NCBI GenBank assembly: GCA_024642215.1
Contig: JAHEBO010000016.1
Span: 39,783-103,782, forward strand
From: Limnohabitans sp.
GTDB lineage: Bacteria > Pseudomonadota > Gammaproteobacteria > Burkholderiales > Burkholderiaceae_C
Direction of reading: 5' to 3'
Length of the DNA: 64,000 bases
Shown: one piece after another, positions 9,480-18,788 of the stretch
Position numbering within the stretch: position 1 is the stretch's first letter
Layout: each line of letters opens with the position of its first letter
The notes under the pieces: generated by a model
Told to the model about the DNA's origin: nothing
What the model saw: only the letters and a program-made list of their open reading frames with translations
The model's database searches: none
Translations under genes and position numbers: made by a program

Positions 9480-10484
9480 ATGCCATTGACCTTTGCTTTC
9501 GTACGCCGCAACGCTTTGTTGACTGTGGCACTGCTCGCTGCCCAATCATTGTTGCCAGCGCATGCCCAGACCAGCGCTGCAGACAGCAACTTCCCATCCC
9601 AAAGTATCAAAATTTTGGTGGGCTTTGCCCCCGGTGGCAGCTCCGACACGGTGGCCCGCATCATGGTGCCCAAGCTCACTGAGTTGTTCAAGCAAAACGT
9701 GGTGATCGACAACAAGCCCGGCGCAGGCGGCAACATTGCCACCGACTTGTTAACCAAGGCGACCCCTGATGGCCACACCATCATGCTGGGCACGGTGGGT
9801 TCTTTGTCGGTGAACCAGCACATGAACAAGCTGAACTACGACCCCGTCACCGACACTGCGGCCTTGAGCCTGTGTGTGGTGTTCAGCAATGTGTTGGTGG
9901 TCAACTCGGCCAGCGATGTCAAAACCTTTGATGACTACCTCAAGCAAGCTCGCCAAGAAAATTCCAAGATGTCCTTTGGTTCTTCAGGCATTGGCGGCGG
10001 AGGCCACTTGGCCGGTGAGTTGCTCAAAATTGCGGCCAACTTGAACAACCAACACGTGGCCTACCGCGGTGGTGCGCCAGCCATGAACGATTTGCTCGGC
10101 GGTGTGTTGCCCTCCATCTTCTCAAGCCCCACCGATGCAGTGCAGCACATTCAAACAGGCAAGTTGCGCCCGCTGGTCACCACCGGTGCCAAGCGCTTAG
10201 AAGCTTTGCCCAACGTGCCCACCATTGCGGAGTCAGGCTTTCCTGGTTTTGAGGCGACCAATTGGTATGCCTTTGCCGCGCCCGCCAAAACATCCCCGGA
10301 AGTCATCAAGCGATTGAACGCGGCCTTGGTGGCCACTTTGAAAGATCCTGGTGTGGTGGCGCAGTTGCGCAAGCTGGGCTTAGAGCCTACGCCCACCACG
10401 CCAGCTGAAGCGGCCCGTTACATCAAGGCCGAAAGCGACAAGTGGGGCAGTGTGGTTCGCAAAGCGAACATCAAAGGCAGTTAA
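9480..10484 (+). CDS. Bug/TctC-family periplasmic solute-binding protein
   Basis: The 334-residue protein is a Bug (tripartite tricarboxylate transporter) receptor, typically binding carboxylates in the periplasm. The signal peptide has FVRRNALLTVALLAAQSLLPAHAQ with cleavage near residue 30. The mature protein has the family signature QSIKILVGFAPGGSSDTVAR and, further on, NKPGAGGNIATDLLTKATPDGHTIMLGT. The ribosome binding site AGGAGA lies 7-12 bases before the ATG. No TctA or TctB membrane subunits are encoded nearby, so it either borrows a distant permease or acts as a sensor. It is 17 bases upstream of the LeuC-like gene, which suggests that its ligand is the substrate of, or precursor for, that hydro-lyase. 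Confidence 0.9.
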   Translation: MPLTFAFVRRNALLTVALLAAQSLLPAHAQTSAADSNFPSQSIKILVGFAPGGSSDTVARIMVPKLTELFKQNVVIDNKPGAGGNIATDLLTKATPDGHTIMLGTVGSLSVNQHMNKLNYDPVTDTAALSLCVVFSNVLVVNSASDVKTFDDYLKQARQENSKMSFGSSGIGGGGHLAGELLKIAANLNNQHVAYRGGAPAMNDLLGGVLPSIFSSPTDAVQHIQTGKLRPLVTTGAKRLEALPNVPTIAESGFPGFEATNWYAFAAPAKTSPEVIKRLNAALVATLKDPGVVAQLRKLGLEPTPTTPAEAARYIKAESDKWGSVVRKANIKGS

Positions 10485-10501
10485 TTTTCAGAAAGCACAT
10501 C

Positions 10502-11788
10502 ATGGGTTTGACCCTCGCAGAAAAACTATTGGCGCGCCACGCCGGTTTGCCAAGCACCCGAGCGGGTGACCTGGTGGTGGCCAACGTCAGCTTCGCCATG
10601 GTGCACGATGCGCGTGCGCCCAATGCCATTCGCATGGTGGAAAAAATGGGCGCCAAGTCTTTGCCCTTTGCCAACAAAACGGCTTGGGTGCTCGATCACT
10701 TTTCGCCACCGCCCACGGTGGAGGCGGCGCAAGGCCACACAGCCATGCGTAAATTTGCCGACGAACACGGCAGCGTGTTGTACGACATTGGCGATGGCAT
10801 TTGCCATCAAGTGATGCCCGAAGGCGGGCACCTCACTTGCGGCGATTTGATTGTCGGCACCGACACGCACTCAGTGACGTATGGCGCTTTCAACGCGTTT
10901 GGCACGGGCATTGAAGGCACCGACGTTAGCGCCGTGATGGCTACGGGCAAAGTGTGGCTGCGAGTTCCCGAGTCTGTGCGCGTGACCCTCAAAGGACGCT
11001 TGCAACCCGGTGTGTGGGCCAAAGACGTGACCTTGCACATGCTGGGCAAATTTGGCGCAGAAGGTTTGAACTACCGCGCCATTGAATACGTCGGCTCGGC
11101 TGTGCAGGCCATGGAAATTGACGACCGCATGACGCTGTGCAACCACGCCGCCGAGCTGGGTGCCAAAGCTGCATTGCTTGAGGCCGACGAAAAAACCTTT
11201 GCCTGGCTCAAAGCCCATGGTGCCAAAACACCTGCGCCATTGAGCGCCGATGCCGATGCGCATTACGTCGACCACTTTGAAATCGATGCATCGCAACTGG
11301 CCCCGCAAGTGGCGCGCAAGCATTCGGTGGACGACATCGTGTCGGCACATGAAGTGGTGGGCCAAAAAATCAATTTCGCTTTGATTGGCACTTGTACCAA
11401 CGGCCGTTTGGACGACATCCGTCAAGCCGCTGCGGTGCTCAAAGGCAAGCGCGTGGCCAAAGGCGTGCGCATGATCATCACACCTGCATCGCGTCAAATC
11501 TATTTGGCCGCTGCGCGAGAAGGCTTGATCGAAGCCTTGACCGAAGCCGGTGCGTCCGTCGAAGCCGCTGGTTGCGGCACCTGCGTCGGCATTACCAATC
11601 ACCTGATTCCGGGCGACCGCGAAGTGGTGATTTCCAGTGCCAATCGCAATTTCCAAGGCCGCTTGGGCAATCACGATGCCGACATTTGGTTGGGTTCTGC
11701 CGCCACCGTGGCCGCCTCGGCTTTGACTGGCTACATCACCGATCCACGCACTGTGGCGGGCGGCCAATGGGAGGCTTCACATGCTTGA
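10502..11788 (+). CDS. Aconitase-family hydro-lyase large subunit (LeuC/DmdA-like)
   Basis: This 428-residue protein resembles the short LeuC/homoaconitase large subunits that carry a [4Fe-4S] cluster and catalyse hydration and dehydration of carboxylic acids. It starts MGLTLAEKLLARHAG; the frame is open further upstream, but this ATG follows the receptor gene and is the family start. Cluster cysteines are visible in LIGTCTNGRLDD and in AAGCGTCVG, followed by SSANRNFQGRLGNHDADIWL. It overlaps the LeuD-like gene by 8 bases. True leucine-pathway LeuC of Comamonadaceae is longer (about 470 residues) and found with leuD and leuB, so this is more likely a catabolic enzyme such as a dimethylmaleate, citraconate or mesaconate hydratase. 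The substrate is unproven. Confidence 0.85.
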   Translation: MGLTLAEKLLARHAGLPSTRAGDLVVANVSFAMVHDARAPNAIRMVEKMGAKSLPFANKTAWVLDHFSPPPTVEAAQGHTAMRKFADEHGSVLYDIGDGICHQVMPEGGHLTCGDLIVGTDTHSVTYGAFNAFGTGIEGTDVSAVMATGKVWLRVPESVRVTLKGRLQPGVWAKDVTLHMLGKFGAEGLNYRAIEYVGSAVQAMEIDDRMTLCNHAAELGAKAALLEADEKTFAWLKAHGAKTPAPLSADADAHYVDHFEIDASQLAPQVARKHSVDDIVSAHEVVGQKINFALIGTCTNGRLDDIRQAAAVLKGKRVAKGVRMIITPASRQIYLAAAREGLIEALTEAGASVEAAGCGTCVGITNHLIPGDREVVISSANRNFQGRLGNHDADIWLGSAATVAASALTGYITDPRTVAGGQWEASHA

Positions 11789-12290
11789 TCACACCCTTCA
11801 AGGACGTGTTTACCGTTTGGGTGACGACGTCAACACCGACCTTAATTGCTCGGGCAAGTACTTGCCTGGCAAAGACGAAGCCTTCATTGCTGCGCAAGCC
11901 TTTGATGCGGTGTCACCCGGTTTTGCATCCCGCTTTGTGACGGGCAGTGTGATCGTTGCGGGCACGCACTTTGGCATCAACTCGTCGCGTGAACAAGCTG
12001 TTCACATCTTGCGACGCATGGGCGTGGCAGCCATTGTGGCGCCTTCGTTTGGGCGTCAATTTTTTCGCAATGCCATCAACAATGGCCTGCCCGTGATTGA
12101 GTGTGATGTGGCGAGCATCGAAGAGGGCGACACGCTGCGCATCGACATGGCGGGGCAAAAATTAGAAGTCAGCAACCGCAACATGGTGCGACCTTTGGGC
12201 GCAGTGCCCGAAGCCATTTTGGCCATCTTGGCCGAAGGCGGCCTCATTCCTTTTTTGAAAAAATACCCCGATTGGAAAATCACAGCATGA
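11781..12290 (+). CDS. Aconitase-family hydro-lyase small subunit (LeuD/DmdB-like)
   Basis: The 169-residue protein is the swivelling domain subunit that completes the active site of a LeuCD-type hydro-lyase. Motifs seen are GRVYRLGDDVNTDLNCSGKYL at the N-terminus and VAGTHFGINSSREQAV, where canonical LeuD proteins have GCGSSREHA; the serine-arginine-glutamate core is kept but the two preceding residues differ. FGRQFFRNAINNGLPVIEC follows, as in the family. The substrate-recognition loop after the first strand reads KYLPGKD rather than a typical YLRMD-like loop, consistent with a substrate other than isopropylmalate. It overlaps the large subunit by 8 bases and the lyase gene by an ATGA, so all three are likely translated in a coupled way. 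Confidence 0.84.
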   Translation: MLDHTLQGRVYRLGDDVNTDLNCSGKYLPGKDEAFIAAQAFDAVSPGFASRFVTGSVIVAGTHFGINSSREQAVHILRRMGVAAIVAPSFGRQFFRNAINNGLPVIECDVASIEEGDTLRIDMAGQKLEVSNRNMVRPLGAVPEAILAILAEGGLIPFLKKYPDWKITA

Positions 12291-13222
12291 GTGGAAATCC
12301 AATCTCTGCGGAAAGTCAGCGCGCACTTACGCCGACGCAGTTGCGTCAACAATTGCGAGCCAAGCTGAAGCAAGCACAGCAGGGCGGCCCTGCGGTGGTG
12401 GCCCCTGGCGTGTTCGACGGCTATGGCGCGCGCATGGTGCAACAACTCGGATTTGAAGCGGTCTACATGACCGGCAACGGCGTGTCGGCCACCTTGTTGG
12501 GCCGCCCCGATGTGGGTTTGGTCGACTTGTCTTTGATGTCCGGTCATGCCCGCCGCGTGGCCTCGTGCGTCAACTTGCCGCTCATTTGCGATGCCGATAC
12601 CGGTTATGGCAACGTGGTTGGCGTGCGCCGCACCATCGAAGAATTTGAAGCGGCAGGGGTGGCGGCCATTCACATGGAAGACCAAATTTCGCCCAAACGC
12701 TGCGCCCAATTGCCGGGCGATCGCAGTGTGTTGCCGTTCCGCGAGGCCGTTGCCAAAATTGAAGCGGCCGTGGCGGCGCGCAAAGACGATCAGTTCATGA
12801 TCATTGCCCGCACCGACAGCGTGGGCGCCGAAGGCCTGGCCGCAGGCATTGCCCGTGCGCAAGTCTTTCAAAAAGCTGGCGCCGATGCTGTGTTCGTCGA
12901 GCTGAAAGCCCATCCCGGCTTGCTGGACGATCTGAAGCAAATCTCAGACGCTTTGACCATTCCTTGCACCGTCAACATCGATGCCGGTGGTCCCTTGCTC
13001 GGCTTGCCCGCAGCCCAATTGCACACCCATGGCGTGGCCTTGGCCATTTACCCCGCCTTGCTGCGCAATGCGGTGGGTTTTGCCATGCGCGAGGCCTTGC
13101 AGCACTTGCAAAACGACGGCCACACCCTGGCGGCCAAGCCGCGCCAGCTCACTTCCAAAGAGTACAACGACTGTTTAGGGCTGCCAGAAGTTGAGAATTG
13201 GGAGCGTCAGTTCCCCGTTTGA
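12287..13222 (+). CDS. Isocitrate lyase/PEP mutase family protein (dimethylmalate- or methylisocitrate-lyase-like)
   Basis: The 311-residue protein has the TIM-barrel fold of the isocitrate lyase/phosphoenolpyruvate mutase superfamily, which cleaves or forms C-C and P-C bonds next to a carboxylate. Key segments are APGVFDGYGARMVQQLGFEAVYMTGNG, LICDADTGYGN with the metal aspartates, IHMEDQISPKRCAQLPG with the catalytic-loop cysteine, and IIARTDSVGAEG. The loop reads KRCAQL, whereas methylisocitrate and dimethylmalate lyases usually have K(R/K)CGH, so two loop residues differ. ATG 12287 overlaps the upstream stop (ATGA); an earlier in-frame start would only run into that gene. Together with the LeuCD-like pair it can make a hydration-then-cleavage pathway. 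Confidence 0.86.
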   Translation: MSGNPISAESQRALTPTQLRQQLRAKLKQAQQGGPAVVAPGVFDGYGARMVQQLGFEAVYMTGNGVSATLLGRPDVGLVDLSLMSGHARRVASCVNLPLICDADTGYGNVVGVRRTIEEFEAAGVAAIHMEDQISPKRCAQLPGDRSVLPFREAVAKIEAAVAARKDDQFMIIARTDSVGAEGLAAGIARAQVFQKAGADAVFVELKAHPGLLDDLKQISDALTIPCTVNIDAGGPLLGLPAAQLHTHGVALAIYPALLRNAVGFAMREALQHLQNDGHTLAAKPRQLTSKEYNDCLGLPEVENWERQFPV

Positions 13223-13246
13223 GCACAAGAGTGCGAAAATAGGGGC

Positions 13247-14512
13247 ATGAACGCATCCATGCAGACCCTCGGGCAACAGGCCAAAGTTGCCTCCGCCTTG
13301 ATGGCCAAAGCCTCTACGGCTTCTAAAAACAAAGCCTTGAAACGCTTGGCAGCCTTGCTGCGCGAGAGCACGGCTGCCCTGCAAATCGACAACGCCAAAG
13401 ACCTGTCGCGTGCAGCGTCAGCGGGCTTGTCCGCGCCCATGGTCGATCGCTTGCGCCTCACGCCCAAGGTCCTTGAAACGTGTGCAGAAGGTTGCGAACA
13501 GCTGGCCGCCATGCCCGATGTCATCGGCGAAATTTTGGGCATGAAGCAACAACCCAGCGGCATTCGTGTGGGGCAAATGCGGGTGCCCATTGGTGTGTTC
13601 GGCATGATTTTCGAAAGCCGTCCCAACGTCACCATTGAAGCTGCCAGCCTGTCGATCAAGAGCGGCAACGCTTGCATTTTGCGCGGCGGCTCTGAAGCCA
13701 TTGAGTCCAACAAAGCGCTGGCCTTGTTGGTGCAGCAAGCCCTGCAAGAGTCAGGTTTGCCAGCCGATGCGGTGCAGTTGGTGCAAACCACCGACCGCGA
13801 AGCGGTGGGCCAACTCATCACCATGCCCGAGTACGTTGACGTCATCATTCCTCGCGGCGGCAAAGGCTTGATCGAGCGCATCAGCCGCGATGCCAAAGTG
13901 CCTGTTATCAAGCACCTGGATGGCAATTGCCACACATACGTGGACGATCCTTGCGATGTGGCCATGGCCGTCAAAGTGGCCGACAACGCCAAAACGCAAA
14001 AGTACAGTCCCTGCAATGCCAGCGAAGGCTTGTTGGTGGCCCAAGGTGTGGCCGCAGAATTTTTGCCACTCATTGGCAAGGTCTATGCCGACAAGGGCGT
14101 TGAAATGCGTTGCTGCCCCAAATCCAAGGCCATCTTGTCGCAAGTGGCTGGCGCCAAACTGGTGGAAGCCACCGAGCAAGATTGGTTTGAAGAGTACTTG
14201 GCGCCCATCATCAGCATCAAGGTGGTGGACGGTCTCGACCAAGCCATCGCCCATATCAATCATTATTCAAGCCATCACACCGATGCCATCCTCACGCGCA
14301 ACCACATGCATGCGCAGCGCTTCTTGCGCGAGGTCGATTCGGCCAGCGTCATGGTCAATGCCAGCACGCGTTTTGCCGATGGTTTTGAATTTGGACTGGG
14401 TGCCGAAATCGGCATCTCGACCGACAAGTTTCACGCCCGAGGTCCTGTCGGGATTGAAGGCCTCACCTCACTCAAGTACGTTGTGCTGGGTGAAGGCGAA
14501 GTCAGAAATTAA
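13247..14512 (+). CDS. proA: Gamma-glutamyl phosphate reductase
   Basis: ProA reduces glutamyl-5-phosphate to the semialdehyde with NADPH in proline synthesis. The 421 residues match the family (about 415-425). The aldehyde-dehydrogenase-type active-site cysteine is in [10 protein letters not shown] (about residue 254), and [20 protein letters not shown] and the C-terminal [16 protein letters not shown] are characteristic. It is 24 bases downstream of the lyase gene, so it could be read through from the catabolic block. In related genomes it directly follows holA. No proB is present here. Confidence 0.97.
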   Translation: MNASMQTLGQQAKVASALMAKASTASKNKALKRLAALLRESTAALQIDNAKDLSRAASAGLSAPMVDRLRLTPKVLETCAEGCEQLAAMPDVIGEILGMKQQPSGIRVGQMRVPIGVFGMIFESRPNVTIEAASLSIKSGNACILRGGSEAIESNKALALLVQQALQESGLPADAVQLVQTTDREAVGQLITMPEYVDVIIPRGGKGLIERISRDAKVPVIKHLDGNCHTYVDDPCDVAMAVKVADNAKTQKYSPCNASEGLLVAQGVAAEFLPLIGKVYADKGVEMRCCPKSKAILSQVAGAKLVEATEQDWFEEYLAPIISIKVVDGLDQAIAHINHYSSHHTDAILTRNHMHAQRFLREVDSASVMVNASTRFADGFEFGLGAEIGISTDKFHARGPVGIEGLTSLKYVVLGEGEVRN

Positions 14513-14523
14513 CAAAGGCTGCT

Positions 14524-15819
14524 ATGGTTCCGCATTTAGTCACTGCCCTCAACGGGCCCATCAACGAACTCGAGCAACGCGTGCTCGACTCCATGCCCGC
14601 CATTGAGCGCTGGTTTCGCCTCGAGTGGATGGAGCACACACCGCCCATTTACACCTCGGTCGACATTCGAAACGCCGGCTTCAAACTGGCGCCTGTGGAC
14701 ACCAACTTGTTTCCAGGCGGCTGGAACAACCTCTCGCAAGAAATGCTGCCTTTGGCCGTGCAAGCGGCACAGGCGGCCATTGAGAAGATCTGCCCCGAGG
14801 CCAAAAACCTGCTGATCATTCCCGAGAACCACACGCGCAATACGTTCTATTTGAGCAACGTGGCGCAACTTCAGCGCATCTTCCACATGGCCGGTTTGAA
14901 TGTGCGCATTGGCTCGATCAATCCCGAGATCAAAGAGTTGACGACGATTGATTTGCCAGGCGGCGAGCAAGTGACCTTGGAGCCGGTGCTGCGCTCTAAG
15001 CACCGTGTGGGTTTGAAAGACTTCGACCCTTGCACCATTTTGCTGAACAACGATTTGTCGGCCGGTGCACCTGGCATCTTGGAAGACCTGCATGAGCAAC
15101 ACTTGTTGCCACCGTTGCACGCCGGATGGAGCGTGCGCCGCAAAACCTTGCACTTCCAAAGCTACGAAGAAGTCTCTAAGCGTTTTGGCAAGCTGTTGGG
15201 CATTGACCCCTGGCTCATCAATCCCATGTTCAACCAATGTGGCGATGTGAATTTTGCCGAAGGCCTGGGCATTGAGGCACTGCGCAGCAACGTTGATGCC
15301 TTGCTGACCAAAATCAAGCGCAAGTACAAAGAGTACGGCATCAACGAAAAACCGTTTGTGGTGGTCAAAGCCGACAACGGCACTTATGGCATGGGCATCA
15401 TGACTGTGCGCGATGTGGCCGACCTCGATGTCCTCAACCGCAAAACGCGCAACAAGATGAGCGTCATCAAAGACGGCCAGGTGGTCAGCGATGTGATCAT
15501 TCAAGAAGGTGTGCTCACCAACGAACGCATGAACGATGCCGTGGCCGAACCCGTGGTCTACATGATGGACCGCTACGTGGTGGGCGGCTTCTACCGCGTG
15601 CATGCCGAGCGCGGTGTGGACGAGAACCTGAATGCGCCTGGCGCCAGTTTTGTGCCTTTGGCTTTTGCCGACACACCGCATTTGCCGCAGCCGGGCATGA
15701 AGCCCGGCGCCAGCGTGCCCAACCGCTTCTACATGTATGGCGTGATTGGCCGTTTGGCCATGTTGGCCGCCAGTTATGAGCTGGAAGCCACCGATCCTGA
15801 GGCAGAGGTGTACGACTAA
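14524..15819 (+). CDS. gshA: Glutamate-cysteine ligase, proteobacterial type
   Basis: GshA makes gamma-glutamylcysteine, the first step of glutathione synthesis, using ATP. This 431-residue protein belongs to the separate beta/alphaproteobacterial GshA family, unlike E. coli GshA. Conserved parts include SVDIRNAGFKLAPVDTNLFPGGWNNL near the N-terminus, IPENHTRNTFYLSNV, FVVVKADNGTYGMGIMTV (an ATP-grasp-like lysine/glycine loop) and the C-terminal MDRYVVGGFYRVHAERG. AAAGG precedes the ATG. It lies 11 bases after proA; both use activated glutamate but in different pathways. gshB is not in the window. Confidence 0.94.
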   Translation: MVPHLVTALNGPINELEQRVLDSMPAIERWFRLEWMEHTPPIYTSVDIRNAGFKLAPVDTNLFPGGWNNLSQEMLPLAVQAAQAAIEKICPEAKNLLIIPENHTRNTFYLSNVAQLQRIFHMAGLNVRIGSINPEIKELTTIDLPGGEQVTLEPVLRSKHRVGLKDFDPCTILLNNDLSAGAPGILEDLHEQHLLPPLHAGWSVRRKTLHFQSYEEVSKRFGKLLGIDPWLINPMFNQCGDVNFAEGLGIEALRSNVDALLTKIKRKYKEYGINEKPFVVVKADNGTYGMGIMTVRDVADLDVLNRKTRNKMSVIKDGQVVSDVIIQEGVLTNERMNDAVAEPVVYMMDRYVVGGFYRVHAERGVDENLNAPGASFVPLAFADTPHLPQPGMKPGASVPNRFYMYGVIGRLAMLAASYELEATDPEAEVYD

Positions 15820-15893
15820 AGTGTGTATTTTGGCGCGGCAGTTGCTGCGCCGCAACATTTCCAAACAGGCCTGTCTTTTAGAGTTTGGACCCC

Positions 15894-15956
15894 ATGGCAA
15901 AGAACGCAAAACAGGCGCAGAATCGCGTTCATTCTGAACAACAAGCCCAGCCCTGA
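15894..15956 (+). CDS. Possible 20-residue leader ORF upstream of kup
   Basis: An ATG at 15894, preceded by GGA five bases upstream, opens a 20-codon frame reading MAKNAKQAQNRVHSEQQAQP. Five of the 20 residues are glutamine. Its stop codon (15954-15956) falls in the loop of the terminator-like hairpin just before kup. It could be a leader peptide in an attenuator, a free small protein, or chance. Only the position and the stop-in-loop arrangement support it. Confidence 0.25.
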   Translation: MAKNAKQAQNRVHSEQQAQP

Positions 15957-15973
15957 TGCTGGGCTGATTTTTT
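15944..15973 (+). terminator. Terminator-like hairpin abutting the kup start codon
   Basis: AGCCCAGC (15944-15951) pairs perfectly with GCTGGGCT (15958-15965) around a CCTGAT loop, followed by GA and six T residues (15968-15973). The next base is the G of the kup GTG start. It can end the gshA transcript, but the position means that kup mRNA must either read through it or begin essentially at the start codon. Confidence 0.8.
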
Positions 15974-17842
15974 GTGTCTTCTAGCAAATCTTCTCTAGCC
16001 GCCTTAACCCTAGGCGCTATCGGTGTGGTGTACGGCGACATCGGCACCAGTGTGTTGTATGCGATGAAAGAGGTGTTTGGCTCCGGTCATGTACCTTTCA
16101 CGCCCGAGAATGTCTACGGCATTCTGTCTATCTTCTTCTGGACCCTGACCACCATCGTCTCAGTCAAGTACGTCAGCTTGGTGCTGCGTGCCGACAACCA
16201 CGGTGAAGGCGGTCTGGTGGCCATGCTGGCGCTGGCGTCGCAATCGGTCAAAGACAAGCCGCAATTGCGCAAAGTGCTGTTGATGGTGGGCATCTTTGGC
16301 ACTTGTTTGTTTTATGGCGACGGTGTGATCACGCCGGCCATCTCTGTGCTGTCTGCAGTGGAAGGTTTGGAGGTGGTCTCGCCCACCTTTAAGAAAGCCG
16401 TGATTCCACTCACGCTGATTATTTTGTTTGGCTTGTTTGCCGTTCAAAAAAGAGGCACTGCGGGCATCGGCAAATTTTTTGGTCCTATCACCGTGGTCTG
16501 GTTTGCTGCCATCTCGGTCTTAGGGCTGTACCACATTGCCACGCAACCCGAAATTTTGTGGGCCATCAGTCCCCATTACGCCATCCGTTTCATTTGGGAC
16601 TTTCCAGGTATCACCTTCATTATTTTGGGTGCCGTGGTCTTGTGCGTCACAGGGGGTGAAGCCCTTTATGCCGACATGGGCCACTTTGGCAAAAAACCAA
16701 TTCGCTTGGCGTGGTTCAGTGTGGTGATGCCCTCACTTACTTTGAATTATTTCGGACAAGGCGCGCTGCTCTTGAGCAACCCAGAAGCCGTCAAAAATCC
16801 CTTTTACATGATGGCACCCGAGTGGGCCCTGATTCCCTTGGTGGGACTGGCCACACTGGCCACCGTGATTGCCTCACAAGCCCTGATCACCGGCGCGTTC
16901 AGTGTCACCAAGCAGGTGATTCAGTTGGGCTATTTGCCGCGTTTGCAAGTGCTCCACACCAGCGTCAAAGAGACCGGTCAAATTTACATGCCCTTCGTCA
17001 ACTGGGGTTTGTTTGTGCTGATCGTGTTGGCTGTGGCCTTGTTCAAGTCGTCAAGCAATTTGGCGGCGGCCTACGGCATCGCCGTGTGTACCGACATGCT
17101 GATTACCACCGTGCTCACCTTCTTTGTGATTCGCTACAGCTGGAATTTGCCACTGTCACTGTGCATTGGTGCAACGGGATTTTTCTTTGCGGTTGATTTT
17201 GCGTTCTGGGCGTCCAACCTTTTGAAACTGTTTGAGGGCGGTTGGTTTCCGCTCGTCATTGGCGGTGGCATCTTTTTACTGATGATCACTTGGAGTGATG
17301 GCCGCAGGTTGCTCAACAACTCGCTCAAGGCAGACTCATTCAGCTTGGTTGATTTCTTAGAAGCCATTTTTGTGGCGCCGCCTGTGCGCGTTGAAGGCAC
17401 TGCCGTTTTCTTAACGGCTGAAACGGGCAATGTGCCCAATGCTTTGCTGCACAACTTAAAGCACAACAAGGTCTTACATCGCCAAAATTTATTTGTGACG
17501 GTGCGCAGTCATGAAGTGCCTTGGATTGGCATGAACAAGCGTTTGGAAATTGAACCTTTGGGTCACGACTGCTGGCAAGTGATTGTCAACTACGGATTCA
17601 AGAACGATCCCAATTTGCCTCAGGCTTTGGAGAGCTTGAAGGGCCACGGCGCAGAACTCGATCCGATGAGCACCAGCTATTTCTTGTCGCGCGACATTGT
17701 CATTCCCACCATCGGTGGCGGCATGGCCACTTGGCGTGAAAAGCTGTTTGCGCAAATGCACTTGAACGCCAGTGCGGCGGCCGAGTTCTTGAAGCTGCCC
17801 AACAACTCAGTGGTGGAGTTGGGCTCCAAGATCGAAATTTAA
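15974..17842 (+). CDS. kup: Low-affinity potassium transporter Kup
   Basis: Kup is a K+/H+ symporter of the inner membrane. The 622-residue protein begins [28 protein letters not shown], the family N-terminal signature, has about 12 hydrophobic helices up to residue about 430, and ends in a soluble domain of about 170 residues. The start is GTG at 15974; an in-frame TGA at 15965 rules out any earlier start, and the next ATG would remove the signature. There is no ribosome binding site: the bases before GTG are the T tract of a perfect hairpin. Expression is therefore likely leaderless or controlled by read-through. It is convergent with psd, with only 7 bases between. Confidence 0.95.
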   Translation: MSSSKSSLAALTLGAIGVVYGDIGTSVLYAMKEVFGSGHVPFTPENVYGILSIFFWTLTTIVSVKYVSLVLRADNHGEGGLVAMLALASQSVKDKPQLRKVLLMVGIFGTCLFYGDGVITPAISVLSAVEGLEVVSPTFKKAVIPLTLIILFGLFAVQKRGTAGIGKFFGPITVVWFAAISVLGLYHIATQPEILWAISPHYAIRFIWDFPGITFIILGAVVLCVTGGEALYADMGHFGKKPIRLAWFSVVMPSLTLNYFGQGALLLSNPEAVKNPFYMMAPEWALIPLVGLATLATVIASQALITGAFSVTKQVIQLGYLPRLQVLHTSVKETGQIYMPFVNWGLFVLIVLAVALFKSSSNLAAAYGIAVCTDMLITTVLTFFVIRYSWNLPLSLCIGATGFFFAVDFAFWASNLLKLFEGGWFPLVIGGGIFLLMITWSDGRRLLNNSLKADSFSLVDFLEAIFVAPPVRVEGTAVFLTAETGNVPNALLHNLKHNKVLHRQNLFVTVRSHEVPWIGMNKRLEIEPLGHDCWQVIVNYGFKNDPNLPQALESLKGHGAELDPMSTSYFLSRDIVIPTIGGGMATWREKLFAQMHLNASAAAEFLKLPNNSVVELGSKIEI

Positions 17843-17849
17843 CTGAACG

Positions 17850-18692
17850 TTAAATGCGGCTCATCGCCTCGCCCATGTGAAGTGGGCGGGTGCTGAGCCA
17901 ATCTGTAGGAAACTGAATGCTGTTTTGCGGAAACAGCATGACCACGGTGGAGCCCAACAAAAAGCGGCCCATCTCTTCACCTTTTTGAAGCTTGACATCT
18001 TGCGTGTCGTAGCGCCATTCGCGCACCATGCCAGGACGCGGCGGATTCACTTGACCGTGCCAAACCGTGGCCATGCTGCCCACAATGGTGGCACCCACCA
18101 AGACCAACACCATCGGTCCTTGTTCAGTTTCAAACTCGCACACCACGCGCTCGTTGCGTGCAAACAAACCAGGCACACCCCGGGCTGTGGTGGGATTGAC
18201 CGAAAACAAATCGCCAGGCACGTGAATCATCCGCAGCAGCTTGCCGGCAATGGGCATGTGAATGCGGTGATAGTCGCGTGGACTTAAGTACAAAGTGGCG
18301 AACTGACCATTTTGAAATTGCGCAGCCAAGTTCTCATCGCCGCCGACCAATGTGCGGGTGCTGTAGTGATGGCCTTTGGCTTGAAAAATTTGATCTTTGT
18401 CGATGGGCCCACATTGGCTGATGGCGCCATCCACAGGGCAGACCCAGGTGCTGGACGCCACAGGACGTGCACCGTCTCTCAAGGGGCGTGTGAAAAATTC
18501 GTTGAAGCTTTTGTAGTGGGCGGGGTCGGCATGCACCGCTTCATCCAAGTTGACGTTGTAGCGCTTCACAAAGCGCTTGATCACCCACGTGGTCAATCCG
18601 CCCCATTCTGCACTGGCCAAACGCCCAGCCAGCCGGGTCATGGCCTGTTTGGGCATGAGGTATTGCGGCAATACTGCCAATTGATCAGACAC
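17850..18692 (-). CDS. psd: Phosphatidylserine decarboxylase proenzyme
   Basis: Psd converts phosphatidylserine to phosphatidylethanolamine at the inner membrane and is processed autocatalytically to a pyruvoyl enzyme. The 280-residue protein has FNEFFTRPLRDGARP, the histidine-rich YLSPRDYHRIHMPIAG, and the processing site FLLGSTVVM, where cleavage at the LGST serine leaves the pyruvoyl alpha chain. Length matches the family (about 280-320). It is monocistronic on the minus strand, facing kup. Confidence 0.95.
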   Translation of the reverse strand: MSDQLAVLPQYLMPKQAMTRLAGRLASAEWGGLTTWVIKRFVKRYNVNLDEAVHADPAHYKSFNEFFTRPLRDGARPVASSTWVCPVDGAISQCGPIDKDQIFQAKGHHYSTRTLVGGDENLAAQFQNGQFATLYLSPRDYHRIHMPIAGKLLRMIHVPGDLFSVNPTTARGVPGLFARNERVVCEFETEQGPMVLVLVGATIVGSMATVWHGQVNPPRPGMVREWRYDTQDVKLQKGEEMGRFLLGSTVVMLFPQNSIQFPTDWLSTRPLHMGEAMSRI

Positions 18693-18788
18693 AGGGGCTC
18701 CCTCGATTCACATGGGGACCTATTGTAGAAGGGTAGAAGGCTTGCAAGGCGTCACTTTGAAGCCTGCAAGTGTTTCAAGGGCCGCTTC

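Noticed and set aside
9355-13246. The holA-proA insert as a mobile element
   Set aside because: There are no inverted or direct terminal repeats, transposase or integrase genes, and codon use looks like the neighbours, so it is better seen as a gene-cluster insertion of unknown age.
14536-16047. 503-residue minus-strand frame opposite gshA
   Set aside because: It is antisense to a clear GshA gene, and its sequence is His/Gln-rich low-complexity typical of shadow frames.
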